Of a stretch of 53,299 nucleotides of DNA, positions 1 to 8,106 are shown piece after piece; position 1 is the first letter of the stretch; each line of letters begins with the position of its first letter. A program made the translations under genes and the position numbers. Source of the stretch: an uncultured Lachnospiraceae bacterium (lineage in GTDB: Bacteria > Bacillota > Clostridia > Lachnospirales > Lachnospiraceae); assembly GCA_947626395.1 (NCBI GenBank), contig CANQRU010000023.1, positions 1 to 53,299 on the forward strand, written 5' to 3'. The notes below the pieces were generated by a model. That model was not told where the DNA came from, did no database searches, and saw nothing but the letters and a program-made list of their open reading frames with translations.

Positions 1-1051
1 CGCGTCGTCGATCATGATCTTGCGGGATACGTAGATGCCCTTGACGAAGTTCTGCTTGGCGTGAAGGGCGATATTATAGAAACCATCCTCCGGCACGTCG
101 AAATCCCACTCGATCCACTGGCCCGTATGGCTCCAGCCGCCTCCGCCGATGGTGTTGTTCTTAAGCGCTCTCGCGCTGTAGGGAAGGATCGCAGGGGACG
201 ACTGGTCCTGCGTCGGATAAAGCATGCTGGACGATTTCTTCTGCGCGTATTCCGCCTGCAGCTCGATGGTCCGTCCCGCGGTGTCCTTTGCCCCCGACGC
301 CTGCCAGGCGGCAAGCTGATCCGCGTAGCTTAAGGTATCGGGCTCGTTCTTGATGATCAGACTGCCGATGACCATAGGCTCTCTCTGGGAAACAACGGTG
401 ATCGTGTGCGTTCCGGCCTCCAGATAGACGCTCAAAGGCTCCACCACATAGCCGTCCACATCGTAGAACTGGCTGGTAATCCATTCCGGCGCTTCGATCT
501 GGGTAGGCTTCAGATCGTTCCCCTGGTTGTCCGATTCCCACTCATTCACGGAATTGACCCAGACGCGGGAGAATTCCACCTCGGCCATCTGCCGGTACGG
601 CAGCTCGCCGTCCACGAAGAAACCTCTCTGGATGGAAGAACCGTTGCCTTCGACAGGATAATAGGTCAGCGCCAGCTGGTACATGCCGGATGTGCGGATG
701 TCCACCTGGTACTCGACCATGCCGGTGTCATAGGTATAGACGGATCTGCCCGTCCTGCCCATGTAGTCCGTGAGAATCTGCGGCTCCTCTTTTCCTTCGC
801 TGCGCACGAAGTCGCCGCCTTCGATCTCATAGACGTCTTCCGGCCAGACGCTGTCCGGATACTGAGCCTGGTACTCCCCATAGTCCTGGTACTCAGCGGT
901 ATAGTTGAGCACGTCCTTGAAATCCTCCAAAGACTTGTCTGTCGCGGCGCGGGCGGTAATGCCGATACCGCCAAGCCCGCTCAGACACAGGGCCGCAAGG
1001 AAGACGCCGGCCGCGAAAAGACAGATCTGGCTTTTCTGTAACCGTTTCATC
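1..1051 (-). CDS. Sugar ABC transporter substrate-binding protein, 5' part only
   Basis: Partial gene; it reads out of the window at position 1, leaving about 350 codons. The start is the first of two tandem ATGs, nine bases after AGGAGG. The product opens with a signal peptide (MMKR, a hydrophobic stretch, then ITARA before the predicted cut). The visible part is a beta-rich carbohydrate-binding-like N-terminal region (motifs YQVDIRTSGMYQLALTYYP and SIQRGFFVDGELPYR). I associate this region with long (over 900 residue) solute-binding proteins of Paenibacillus and Lachnospiraceae; the classical family 1 binding domain would lie beyond the window. The neighbouring LacI regulator and a strong promoter support a sugar-uptake locus. 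The substrate cannot be told. A secreted CBM-containing enzyme is the alternative. Confidence 0.7.
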
Positions 1052-1102
1052 ATCCTCCACTTCCTCCTATTAAAAAATTAATTATGTATAGCTTTAGAAT
1101 TA

Positions 1103-1131
1103 ATTGTATATTTAACCATCTGTTTTGTCAA
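1103..1131 (-). promoter_or_regulatory. Sigma-A promoter of the solute-binding protein gene
   Basis: Read on the minus strand: -35 TTGACA (1126-1131), a 17-base spacer, and -10 TACAAT (1103-1108). The leader to the start codon is about 50 bases. The palindrome ACTTAAGT (1133-1140) abuts the -35 box and contains TTAAGTA, which also occurs three times at the LacI-family gene's own promoter. It is a candidate operator. Confidence 0.8.
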
Positions 1132-1372
1132 TACTTAAGTTGGTTTTCAGCATGTTGTATATTTGTTTGGAAATTTTTTGTTGAAAATGCACTATCTATG
1201 CAGAATATGAATGGATTCATTTTTGAATGCGAGGGTTGCTCCCGAAGATTTCGGCCGGATTGTATGAATATGGATATATATGGAAGGATTTCCTTTACTT
1301 AATGCTTGATTAATTGGAAATGGAATCTGTGATAGAATTATTGCATATTTGCTGACAGTCTGCCAGAAATAT

Positions 1373-1433
1373 AAAAAACGCCCGGAACAGCAGAATCCGG
1401 CGACAGATCCGATCCCGCACATCCCAGGCGTTT
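1373..1433 (-). terminator. Probable terminator of the LacI-family gene
   Basis: On the minus strand, AAACGCC (1427-1433) pairs with GGCGTTT (1376-1382) around a GC-rich internal region, followed by a T run. It lies 35 bases past the stop of the regulator. The long interior makes the exact fold uncertain. Confidence 0.5.
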
Positions 1434-1467
1434 CTTCCATAACAATATTTATATTATCTTCCCTCTC

Positions 1468-2451
1468 CTACCGCACGCTTCCCTTTTCCACGATAAAGCC
1501 GGAAATCAGACTGAGCCTCTCCTGCCCGTCCGGGGTCTCGATACGCCTCACGACTTTCTGCAGCGCGGCGTCCGCCATCCCCCGCATATCCACCTCGTAG
1601 GTGGTGATATCCCGGTTGGGAAGTCCCGGATACAGGTAGTTGTCGAAGCCGACCACCGAGACATCCTCCGGCACGCGGTATCCATTTTCCTTCAGAACAT
1701 CGATCAGATGGCTGGCCACCAGGTCGCAGTTGCAGACGAAAGCTTCCGGCATATGCTCCGGCAGCTTTAAGACGATCTCACCGTCCTCTTTGCGGTCCTC
1801 GATCTGCCATTCCTCATAATATGTCAGGCCGTGTTCCAGCACAGAACGGTAATAGCCGCAGTACCGGTCCATGATGCTGCTGGTGGCGTGGATGGAACCC
1901 ACGAACGCGATCTCCCGGAAGCCCTTGTTATAGAGATATTCCGTCAGCAGATACGTGCCGTAGAAACCGTCGGTGATCACCGCGTCGTCGGCCACTTCCT
2001 TATAATAGAAATCCATCATGATCACCGGCTGCCTGACCTTGCCCCGCAGAAACGCGATATACTCCCTGCTGATCTCGCCCATGACGATCAGCCCCTCCAC
2101 CGCGTTCTCCTCGACGAAGCGCGGCAGAAGCAGGTTCCTCTCCGCCCCCCATTTAAGGATTTCGGCGCTGACCATGCAGTTTAGGCCTGAGGCGGCCATC
2201 ATCAGTTCCTGATACATTTTCCAGTAAAATGTGGTGTAATTCGCCAGATATCTCTCTGAAATGATCACTCCGATATTGCGGAGACTGCCCGCATTGCGGC
2301 GTTCCTGAAAATACCCCATCTCCTTCGCGGCACTCAGCACCTTCTCGCGAACCGAGTCGCTGACCCCGCGCTTGCCCGTAAGGGCGTTGTGCACGGTCAC
2401 CGCGCTTACCCCTAACCGATCCGCGATGTCCTGCATACGAACCTTTGCCAT
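1468..2451 (-). CDS. LacI-family transcriptional regulator
   Basis: 327 residues, normal for the family. Residues 1-60 form the LacI helix-turn-helix and hinge (VRMQDIADRLGVSAVTVHNAL, then KRGVSDSVREKVLSAAKEMGY). The rest is a periplasmic-binding-protein-like effector domain, including the conserved VSVVGFDN segment near residue 270. It probably controls the sugar-uptake gene 416 bases downstream on the same strand and, judging from TTAAGTA repeats around its own promoter, itself. VTVHNAL replaces the usual VTVSRAL in the recognition helix, suggesting a non-canonical operator. The effector sugar is unknown. Confidence 0.92.
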   Translation of the reverse strand: MAKVRMQDIADRLGVSAVTVHNALTGKRGVSDSVREKVLSAAKEMGYFQERRNAGSLRNIGVIISERYLANYTTFYWKMYQELMMAASGLNCMVSAEILKWGAERNLLLPRFVEENAVEGLIVMGEISREYIAFLRGKVRQPVIMMDFYYKEVADDAVITDGFYGTYLLTEYLYNKGFREIAFVGSIHATSSIMDRYCGYYRSVLEHGLTYYEEWQIEDRKEDGEIVLKLPEHMPEAFVCNCDLVASHLIDVLKENGYRVPEDVSVVGFDNYLYPGLPNRDITTYEVDMRGMADAALQKVVRRIETPDGQERLSLISGFIVEKGSVR

Positions 2452-2499
2452 AAATAACCCCCATTCTGTCTGCTCTCTTATTTGTTAAACCATAGCAAC

Positions 2500-2556
2500 T
2501 ACTTAATTTACTTAAATTATATCTTAATTGCAGGTTTTTGTCAAACACTTACTTAA
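2500..2556 (-). promoter_or_regulatory. Consensus promoter of the LacI-family gene with three TTAAGTA motifs
   Basis: On the minus strand, -35 TTGACA (2539-2544) and -10 TATAAT (2516-2521) are separated by 17 bases: a perfect consensus promoter. TTAAGTA occurs at 2550-2556 just upstream of -35, and at 2509-2515 and 2500-2506 just downstream of -10, nine bases apart. The same heptamer sits next to the -35 box of the downstream binding-protein gene. Autoregulation is inferred. Confidence 0.75.
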
Positions 2557-2650
2557 AATTAATCTGCAGTAATGCTGGCGCCGGCAGGTATTCTGTACGC
2601 TGACATGAAACAAAAGAATGGTGTTTTGAAGGCGAATACAAAAATACAAA

Positions 2651-2717
2651 CAGGGCGTCACTGGCGCCTGCATGAAAATACGAACAGAGCGCCACTGACG
2701 TCCTGCCCGCATGGAGA
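2651..2717 (+). repeat. Dispersed hairpin repeat, two tandem units
   Basis: Two adjacent copies of the ~39 bp family. The first is CAGGGCGTCACTGGCGCC, TGCATG, AAAATA (2651-2680); the second is a degenerate copy with GAGCGCCACTGACGTCC and CGCATGGAGA (2682-2717). Each forms a short stem with a CACTG-containing loop. Confidence 0.8.
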
Positions 2718-2722
2718 CACAA

Positions 2723-2765
2723 AGAGATCCCGGCGCAGACGCAATCGCCCGCTGCCGGGATCTCT
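2723..2765 (-). terminator. Hairpin terminator downstream of the ATPase-like gene
   Basis: A 12-bp perfect stem, AGAGATCCCGGC (2723-2734) with GCCGGGATCTCT (2754-2765), followed on the minus strand by TTTGTGT. It lies about 70 bases past the stop at 2836. Confidence 0.6.
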
Positions 2766-2797
2766 CCCTTTCTCAGCACTCCTCCATCTACAGGCCG

Positions 2798-2826
2798 GCA
2801 GGACTTCCCGAAAGTCCTGCTTTTCG
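2798..2826. terminator. Hairpin with T run on the plus strand
   Basis: GCAGGACTT (2798-2806) pairs with AAGTCCTGC (2812-2820) over a five-base loop and is followed by TTTT on the plus strand. It lies ten bases past the stop of the minus-strand ATPase-like gene. The T run points the other way, so its role is uncertain. Confidence 0.45.
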
Positions 2827-2835
2827 GCCGTCCTT

Positions 2836-3459
2836 TCAGAATTTCTTCCGGATCACCAGTTCCACCTTATCGGAACGGATCCCGACCTGCACATCATCGG
2901 CCAGCTTCGCCACGATGGACTTCTCCAGTTCGTCCCAGGCTTCCTCCGCCGCGGCGTCGTCCGAATGATGCGCTTCCACATCGTCACGATAGCGGTCCAG
3001 GGACCAGCGGGAATTCGCCCAGTCCATACCGGCGCTCATCATGCCGTAATCATCGCCCGGCATCAGGCTCATGCCGTTGTCCGTCGCGTACTCGCTGATA
3101 TCGTCATAGTTCAGGAGATAGTTCTCCATCATATCCCGGATCCGCCCCATCAGGCCTTTCGCCGCCATATTCTTCCCGGAACTGGACACAGCAAGAAGCT
3201 CTTCTTTCTTGTCAATATCCATCTCCACATAAGCGTCCAGATGCAGGGCCACATTCTTCCTCTCGCCTTCGATCCAGAAATATGCGCCGTATTCTCCGAC
3301 AATGCCGCCCAGCATTCCCAGCATCTCCTCCGCCAGAAGCCGCAGACGCAGCGTCTCCTTATGGTTCAGTTCCTGATAAGCGGCGAATTTCTCCAGTTCA
3401 TCGAACGCCTGCTTTCTGCCGATCCCATGATCATTAACCGCGATCCGATTGGTCTCCAT
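2836..3459 (-). CDS. ATP-binding (RsbW-like HATPase) protein, degenerate
   Basis: 207 residues, 35 bases downstream of an STAS-domain gene in one transcription unit. The start is supported by AAAGGATG about ten bases upstream. The N-terminal part (residues 15-60, with LRLRLLAEEMLGML) resembles the helix of anti-sigma-factor kinases that carries the ATP-binding N-box. The usual Asn is absent and the G boxes are hard to see, so ATP binding is doubtful. The middle is acidic and rich in Met, Asp and Tyr. The likely role is partner of the STAS protein in a partner-switching regulatory pair. No sigma factor gene is adjacent. The family call is by resemblance and context only. Confidence 0.6.
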   Translation of the reverse strand: METNRIAVNDHGIGRKQAFDELEKFAAYQELNHKETLRLRLLAEEMLGMLGGIVGEYGAYFWIEGERKNVALHLDAYVEMDIDKKEELLAVSSSGKNMAAKGLMGRIRDMMENYLLNYDDISEYATDNGMSLMPGDDYGMMSAGMDWANSRWSLDRYRDDVEAHHSDDAAAEEAWDELEKSIVAKLADDVQVGIRSDKVELVIRKKF

Positions 3460-3494
3460 ATAATTTCACATCCTTTCCGTACGCCCGCTCCGGC

Positions 3495-3791
3495 CTACTC
3501 GATCGTGAGGATCTCAGTAAAACCGGTGATATCAAACACTTCCATGATCATCTCATTCACATGGCATACCTTCATCTCACCCTGACGGCTCATCACCTTC
3601 TGGGCATAGAGAAGGACGCGCAGCCCGGCCGAAGATACATACTCCAACCGCTCCATGTCGAAGACCAGACTCTTTATATTCCCGAGACCGCTCTTCAATT
3701 CCATCTCCAGATCGGGAGCTGTATTTGTATCCAGGCGCCCGGTCAGCGCTATCGTCAATTCATCGCCGCTACGCATCTTTCTGATCGTCAT
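3495..3791 (-). CDS. STAS-domain anti-sigma factor antagonist
   Basis: 98 residues, the size of SpoIIAA/RsbV proteins. The motif LEYVSSAGLRVLL at residues 51-63 carries the serine that is the conserved phosphorylation site in this family. The ATG at 3791 was chosen over an upstream in-frame ATG because AGGAGG lies nine bases before it. It is transcribed ahead of the ATPase-like gene. The pair probably forms a partner switch whose downstream target is not encoded here. Confidence 0.87.
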   Translation of the reverse strand: MTIRKMRSGDELTIALTGRLDTNTAPDLEMELKSGLGNIKSLVFDMERLEYVSSAGLRVLLYAQKVMSRQGEMKVCHVNEMIMEVFDITGFTEILTIE

Positions 3792-4014
3792 ATCAGTCCG
3801 CCTCCTGCTTATTCTTGTCACCGGATCCCCGCGCCCTGCTCTCCGCGGTTCCGCGCTCAGATCCGCCGCCATCTTACCGCCGCCGATTCCCCCGTGAAGT
3901 CTGTCCCATTGCTGATTCCCACCTGGCAGGCGGCATAAAGAATCAAATAAATTATGTCATATTCTCCGCGGAAATGCAATGCTTTCTCACGAATGATCCG
4001 CTGGCCGGCATAAT

Positions 4015-4045
4015 GCGGGCAGGGCGTCACTGGCGCCCTGCCCGC
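4015..4045 (+). repeat. Dispersed hairpin repeat, 12-bp perfect stem
   Basis: GCGGGCAGGGCG (4015-4026) pairs perfectly with CGCCCTGCCCGC (4034-4045) around the loop TCACTGG. It is the best-paired member of the family in this window. The usual GAAATA tail is missing here. Confidence 0.85.
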
Positions 4046-4063
4046 ACACTGACGCACTTAAAA

Positions 4064-4087
4064 GGAGCGCCGGTTTCCCGGCGCTCC
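4064..4087 (-). terminator. Intrinsic terminator of nifJ
   Basis: On the minus strand, GGAGCGCCGG and CCGGCGCTCC form a perfect 10-bp stem with a GAAA tetraloop, followed by TTTTAAG. It lies about 115 bases past the nifJ stop. Confidence 0.85.
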
Positions 4088-4202
4088 CGTCTGTATGATC
4101 GTCTGCACGATCACAATGTACCACGTATCAGGTGCCGCCTGGGCACCGCATACATCTGAGCTTTCTGCAGCTGTACTTCTCTTCGGAACTCTCTTCTTCG
4201 GA

Positions 4203-7200
4203 TTATTCCGCTCCGTACAGTCCGATCAGCTTCTTCAGATAATCGTAACGCTCCTTCGCCTCTGCCTCGTTCTTGGCAAACAGCTTCGCAGCTCTCTCCG
4301 GATTCTTCATGGCCAGGGACGCGTAACGGACCTCGCCCTTTAAGAAATCCTGATAGCCTTCCATCTTCGGCTCCTTGCTGTCCAGAGTGAACTTGTTCTC
4401 CGCAGCCGGATTGAAGCGGAAGTTGTTCCAGTAACCGGTCTCTACTGCCAGCTTCTCCTCGGTCTGAGCCTTGCTCATGCCCTTCTTGATGCCGTGGTTG
4501 ATACACGGAGCGTATGCCAGGATCAGGGACGGTCCCGGATAAGCCTCAGCCTCCGTGATGGCCTTGATGGTCTGAGCCATGTCGGCGCCCATGGAGATCT
4601 GAGCGACATACACATAACCGTAGCTCATGGCGATGGAAGCCATATCTTTCTTCTTGGTCTCCTTGCCGCCCGCAGCGAACTGCGCCACAGCGCCGGTCTT
4701 GGTAGCCTTGGAGGACTGGCCGCCGGTGTTGGAGTAAACCTCGGTATCGAATACCATGACGTTGATGTCCTTGCCGGACGCCAGCACATGGTCTACGCCG
4801 CCGAAGCCGATATCATAGGCCCAGCCGTCGCCGCCGAATACCCACTGGGATTTCTTCGCCAGGAAGTCCGCGTTGGCGACCAGATACTTGGCCGTATCGC
4901 AGTCACAGGTCTTCAGAGCCTCTACCAGAACGTCGGTAGCGGTTCCGTTCAGAGCGCCTTTGCTGAAGGTTTCCAGCCATTCCTTGCCGGCCGCCTTCAC
5001 AGCCTCGGGAGCCTCGTCCTTCGCGATCAGAGTCTCAACCTTCTCCTTCAGCTCGTCGCGGATCGCGTTCTGAGCCAGCAGCATACCGAAGCCGTACTCC
5101 GCGTTGTCCTCGAACAGGGAGTTGCCCCAGGCCGGGCCCTGTCCCTTGGCGTTGGCCGTGTAAGGAGTGGACGGTGAGGAGTTGCCCCAGATGGAGGAGC
5201 ATCCTGTCGCGTTGGCGATGTACATACGATCGCCGAACAGCTGGGTGATCAGCTTCGCGTAAGGAGTCTCGCCGCAGCCTGCGCATGCGCCGGAGAACTC
5301 GAGTAAGGGCTGCTTGAACTGGCTGCCCTTCACAGTCGTGTCTTTGAACTTGGCAACGACGTCGGTCTTGATCGGCAGGGACTGGCCATATGCGAAGATC
5401 GGCTGCTCATCCAGATGATTCGCCAGCTTATCCATGGTCAGAGCCTTCTCGCCCTTCTTGCCCGGGCAGACGTTCGCGCAGGAGCCGCATCCGGTACAGT
5501 CAAGAGCGGAAATGGTCACTGCGAACTTGTAGCCCTGCATGCCGGTCAGCGGCAGCATCTTCATGTCGGCCGGAGCCTTGGCAGCCTCATCCTCGGTCAG
5601 AGCGACCGGACGGATGACAGCGTGCGGACATACATAGGAGCAGAAGTTGCACTGGATGCAGTTGTCGGGATTCCATACCGGAACGTCGACCGCGATACCG
5701 CGCTTCTCATAAGCGGCTGCGCCGGAGGGCGTGGAACCGTCCACATAATCCTTGAACGCGGATACCGGCAGGTTATTGCCTTCCTGCGCGCTGACTGCGG
5801 ACTGGACGTTGTTGACGAAATCGACGACATCCTTGCGTCCCTCGGTCACGACCGCGTAATCAAGTCCCTCATCCTCGCAGTTCTTCCAGGACTCCGGAAC
5901 CTCTACCTTCACGAAGCCGGTAGCGCCGGCGTCGATGGCGGCCCAGTTCTTCTTAACGACATCCTCGCCCTTGCGGCCGTAGGTCTTCTGGGCGGCATCC
6001 TTCATCAGCTGGATCGCCTTGTCCTGCGGAATGATTCCGGTCAGGGTGAAGAACGCGGACTGAAGGATCGTGTTGATACGGGTCGGGCCCATGCCGGTCT
6101 CGATACCGATCTTCACGCCGTCGATGGTGTAGAACTGAATGTTGTGGTCAGCGATGTACTTTTTCATCTGACCGGGCAGATGGGTCTCCAGCTCCTCTGC
6201 GTTCCAGGCGCAGTTCAGCAGGAAGGTACCGCCGTCCACGATCTCCTGAACCATGTTGTACTTGCGTACATACGCCGGGTTGTGGCACGCCACGAAGTTC
6301 GCGGTGTGGATCAGGTAGGTGGATTTGATCTTCTTGTGTCCGAAACGCAGGTGGCTCATGGTCACGCCGCCGGACTTCTTGGAATCGTAATCAAAATACG
6401 CCTGTGCGTACATATCGGTGTTGTCGCCGATGATCTTAATAGAGTTCTTGTTCGCGCCGACCGTACCGTCTGCGCCCAGACCCCAGAACTTGCAGTTGGT
6501 GGTTCCTTCGGGCGTGGTAACCAGCGGAGCGCCGACCGGCAGGGACAGATGGGTCACATCGTCCACGATACCGATGGTGAAGACCTTCTTCTCGGTGTTC
6601 TCATAGACAGCTACGATCTGAGCCGGCGTGGTGTCCTTGGAACCAAGGCCGTAACGTCCGGTGTAGATCGGAACAGCGTCGAACTTGCTGCCCTTTAAAG
6701 CTGCGACAACGTCTAAGTACAACGGCTCGCCCATGGCGCCCGGCTCCTTGGTCCTGTCAAGAACAGAGATCTTCTTCACAGTATCCGGGATCGCGTCGAT
6801 CAGGGCCTGCGCGCTGAACGGACGGTACAGGCGGACCTTGACAACGCCGACCTTCGCGCCGTTCTTCATCATGTAATCCACAGTCTCCTCGATGGTGTCG
6901 TTGACGGAACCCATCGCGATGATCACCTGCTCGGCATCGGGAGCGCCGTAGTAGTTGAACAGCTTATAATCCGTACCGATCTTCGCATTCACCTTGTCCA
7001 TGTACTTCTGGACAATGGCCGGAAGAGCGTCATAGTACGGGTTGCAGGCCTCTCTTGCCTGGAAGAAGATATCCGGGTTCTGAGCGGAACCTCTCTGGCA
7101 CGGATGATTCGGGTTCAGAGCATGATGACGGAACTCTGCGATCGCGTCCCAGTTGACCATCTCAGCCAGATCGTCATAATCCCACGCTTCGATCTTCTGG

Positions 7201-7739
7201 ATCTCATGGGAGGTACGGAAACCGTCGAAGAAGTTGATAAACGGAACCTTGCCCTCGATAGCCGCCATATGAGCGACAGCGGTCAGGTCCATAACTTCCT
7301 GTACGCTGGATTCGCACAGCATCGCGCAGCCGGTCTGACGGCAGGCATACACGTCGGAGTGGTCGCCGAAAATGGAAAGAGCGTGGCTCGCGATCGCACG
7401 CGCGGATACGTTGATCACGCCCGGCAGCTGCTCGCCCGCGATCTTGTACAGATTCGGGATCATCAGCAGAAGACCCTGGGAAGCGGTATAGGTGGTCGTC
7501 AGAGCGCCGGCTGCCAGAGATCCGTGAACAGCGCCCGCTGCGCCGGCCTCGGACTGCATCTCGGTGATCTGAACCGTGCGGCCGAAAATGTTCTTCCTGC
7601 CTTCGGTAGCCCACTCATCCGTATGCTCCGGCATGACGGAAGAAGGGGTGATGGGATACATGGCTGCTACTTCGGTAAACGCATACGAAGCATGAGCGGC
7701 AGCCTGATTACCATCCATGGTTTTCATTTTTCTTGCCAT
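4203..7739 (-). CDS. nifJ: Pyruvate:ferredoxin (flavodoxin) oxidoreductase
   Basis: 1178 residues, full length for the single-chain homodimeric enzyme. It oxidises pyruvate with CoA to acetyl-CoA and CO2 and reduces ferredoxin, the central step of anaerobic fermentation. Domain order: N-terminal pyrimidine-binding domain (YPITPSS near residue 29), gamma domain, two-cluster ferredoxin domain near residues 690-760 (CIQCNFCSYVCP and CTGCGSCANVCP), then the thiamin-diphosphate domain with CAGCGETPY and GGDGWAYDIGFGG. The start ATG follows AGGAGG by eight bases. It appears monocistronic, with its own promoter, a leader of about 130 bases and a terminator. Confidence 0.97.
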   Translation of the reverse strand: MARKMKTMDGNQAAAHASYAFTEVAAMYPITPSSVMPEHTDEWATEGRKNIFGRTVQITEMQSEAGAAGAVHGSLAAGALTTTYTASQGLLLMIPNLYKIAGEQLPGVINVSARAIASHALSIFGDHSDVYACRQTGCAMLCESSVQEVMDLTAVAHMAAIEGKVPFINFFDGFRTSHEIQKIEAWDYDDLAEMVNWDAIAEFRHHALNPNHPCQRGSAQNPDIFFQAREACNPYYDALPAIVQKYMDKVNAKIGTDYKLFNYYGAPDAEQVIIAMGSVNDTIEETVDYMMKNGAKVGVVKVRLYRPFSAQALIDAIPDTVKKISVLDRTKEPGAMGEPLYLDVVAALKGSKFDAVPIYTGRYGLGSKDTTPAQIVAVYENTEKKVFTIGIVDDVTHLSLPVGAPLVTTPEGTTNCKFWGLGADGTVGANKNSIKIIGDNTDMYAQAYFDYDSKKSGGVTMSHLRFGHKKIKSTYLIHTANFVACHNPAYVRKYNMVQEIVDGGTFLLNCAWNAEELETHLPGQMKKYIADHNIQFYTIDGVKIGIETGMGPTRINTILQSAFFTLTGIIPQDKAIQLMKDAAQKTYGRKGEDVVKKNWAAIDAGATGFVKVEVPESWKNCEDEGLDYAVVTEGRKDVVDFVNNVQSAVSAQEGNNLPVSAFKDYVDGSTPSGAAAYEKRGIAVDVPVWNPDNCIQCNFCSYVCPHAVIRPVALTEDEAAKAPADMKMLPLTGMQGYKFAVTISALDCTGCGSCANVCPGKKGEKALTMDKLANHLDEQPIFAYGQSLPIKTDVVAKFKDTTVKGSQFKQPLLEFSGACAGCGETPYAKLITQLFGDRMYIANATGCSSIWGNSSPSTPYTANAKGQGPAWGNSLFEDNAEYGFGMLLAQNAIRDELKEKVETLIAKDEAPEAVKAAGKEWLETFSKGALNGTATDVLVEALKTCDCDTAKYLVANADFLAKKSQWVFGGDGWAYDIGFGGVDHVLASGKDINVMVFDTEVYSNTGGQSSKATKTGAVAQFAAGGKETKKKDMASIAMSYGYVYVAQISMGADMAQTIKAITEAEAYPGPSLILAYAPCINHGIKKGMSKAQTEEKLAVETGYWNNFRFNPAAENKFTLDSKEPKMEGYQDFLKGEVRYASLAMKNPERAAKLFAKNEAEAKERYDYLKKLIGLYGAE

Positions 7740-7877
7740 TTGATTTTCCTCCTACTAATGTGAATGTAACCCAGTGCTGTGTGCGCAGGCGCCGGCGCGC
7801 TTTCTGCATAGCGGTTCGGCCGGATAAAAGGCCCTGGGAATGGGCGGCAGACGGCCGCACACACTGACCTGTCTAAC

Positions 7878-7906
7878 ATTATAGCAACTATTCTTTGATT
7901 TGAAAA
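7878..7906 (-). promoter_or_regulatory. Promoter of nifJ
   Basis: Minus strand -10 TATAAT (7878-7883), 17-base spacer, and weak -35 TTTTCA (7901-7906, four of six matches). It gives a leader of about 130 bases. Confidence 0.6.
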
Positions 7907-7956
7907 GAACAAAAGCAAAGAAATTATGTACTATTTTTTAAACAGTCTGTACAAAC

Positions 7957-7986
7957 GGGGCGTCACCGGCGCCCTGCCTGCATGGA
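7957..7986 (+). repeat. Dispersed hairpin repeat, single unit
   Basis: GGGGCGTCACCGGCGCCC followed by TGCATGGAAA. It matches the family core and tail and lies directly beside the terminator of the VanW-family gene. Confidence 0.75.
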
Positions 7987-8013
7987 AAAAAGCGCACCCG
8001 AAGATGCGCTTTT
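7985..8013 (-). terminator. Intrinsic terminator of the VanW-family gene
   Basis: AAAAGCGCA (7988-7996) pairs with TGCGCTTTT (8005-8013). On the minus strand the stem is followed by a T run, about 95 bases after the stop at 8107. Confidence 0.8.
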
Positions 8014-8106
8014 ATAAATTCGCATATCCGCGGACACCGCCGCGTCCATCCGCCGCGCCCCGGCTCCGATACCGCCGCTCTGTCCGGCTTTCGGCCGCAG
8101 TCCGGC

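Larger units (their letters stand above)
1052..1467. other. Intergenic region between lacI-type gene and transporter gene
   Basis: AT-rich stretch with no convincing gene. It holds the promoter of the downstream binding protein at 1103-1131, an ACTTAAGT palindrome directly upstream of its -35 box, and a likely terminator of the LacI-family gene at 1373-1433. Short reading frames here lack ribosome binding sites. Confidence 0.7.
3792..4202. other. Intergenic region between nifJ and the STAS gene
   Basis: About 410 bases without a convincing gene. It contains one strong copy of the dispersed hairpin repeat (4015-4045) and the nifJ terminator (4064-4087). I found no clear promoter for the STAS gene. 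Confidence 0.65.
7740..8106. other. Intergenic region between the VanW gene and nifJ
   Basis: Holds the nifJ promoter and its GC-rich leader (7740-7906), one dispersed hairpin repeat (7957-7986) and the terminator of the VanW-family gene (7985-8013). Nothing further is seen in 8014-8106. Confidence 0.65.

Noticed and set aside
1084-1302. 72-codon plus-strand frame in the lacI-transporter spacer
   Set aside because: AT-rich, overlaps the transporter promoter, no ribosome binding site.
5415-6698. 427-codon plus-strand open frame opposite nifJ
   Set aside because: Antisense shadow; nifJ is unmistakable on the other strand.
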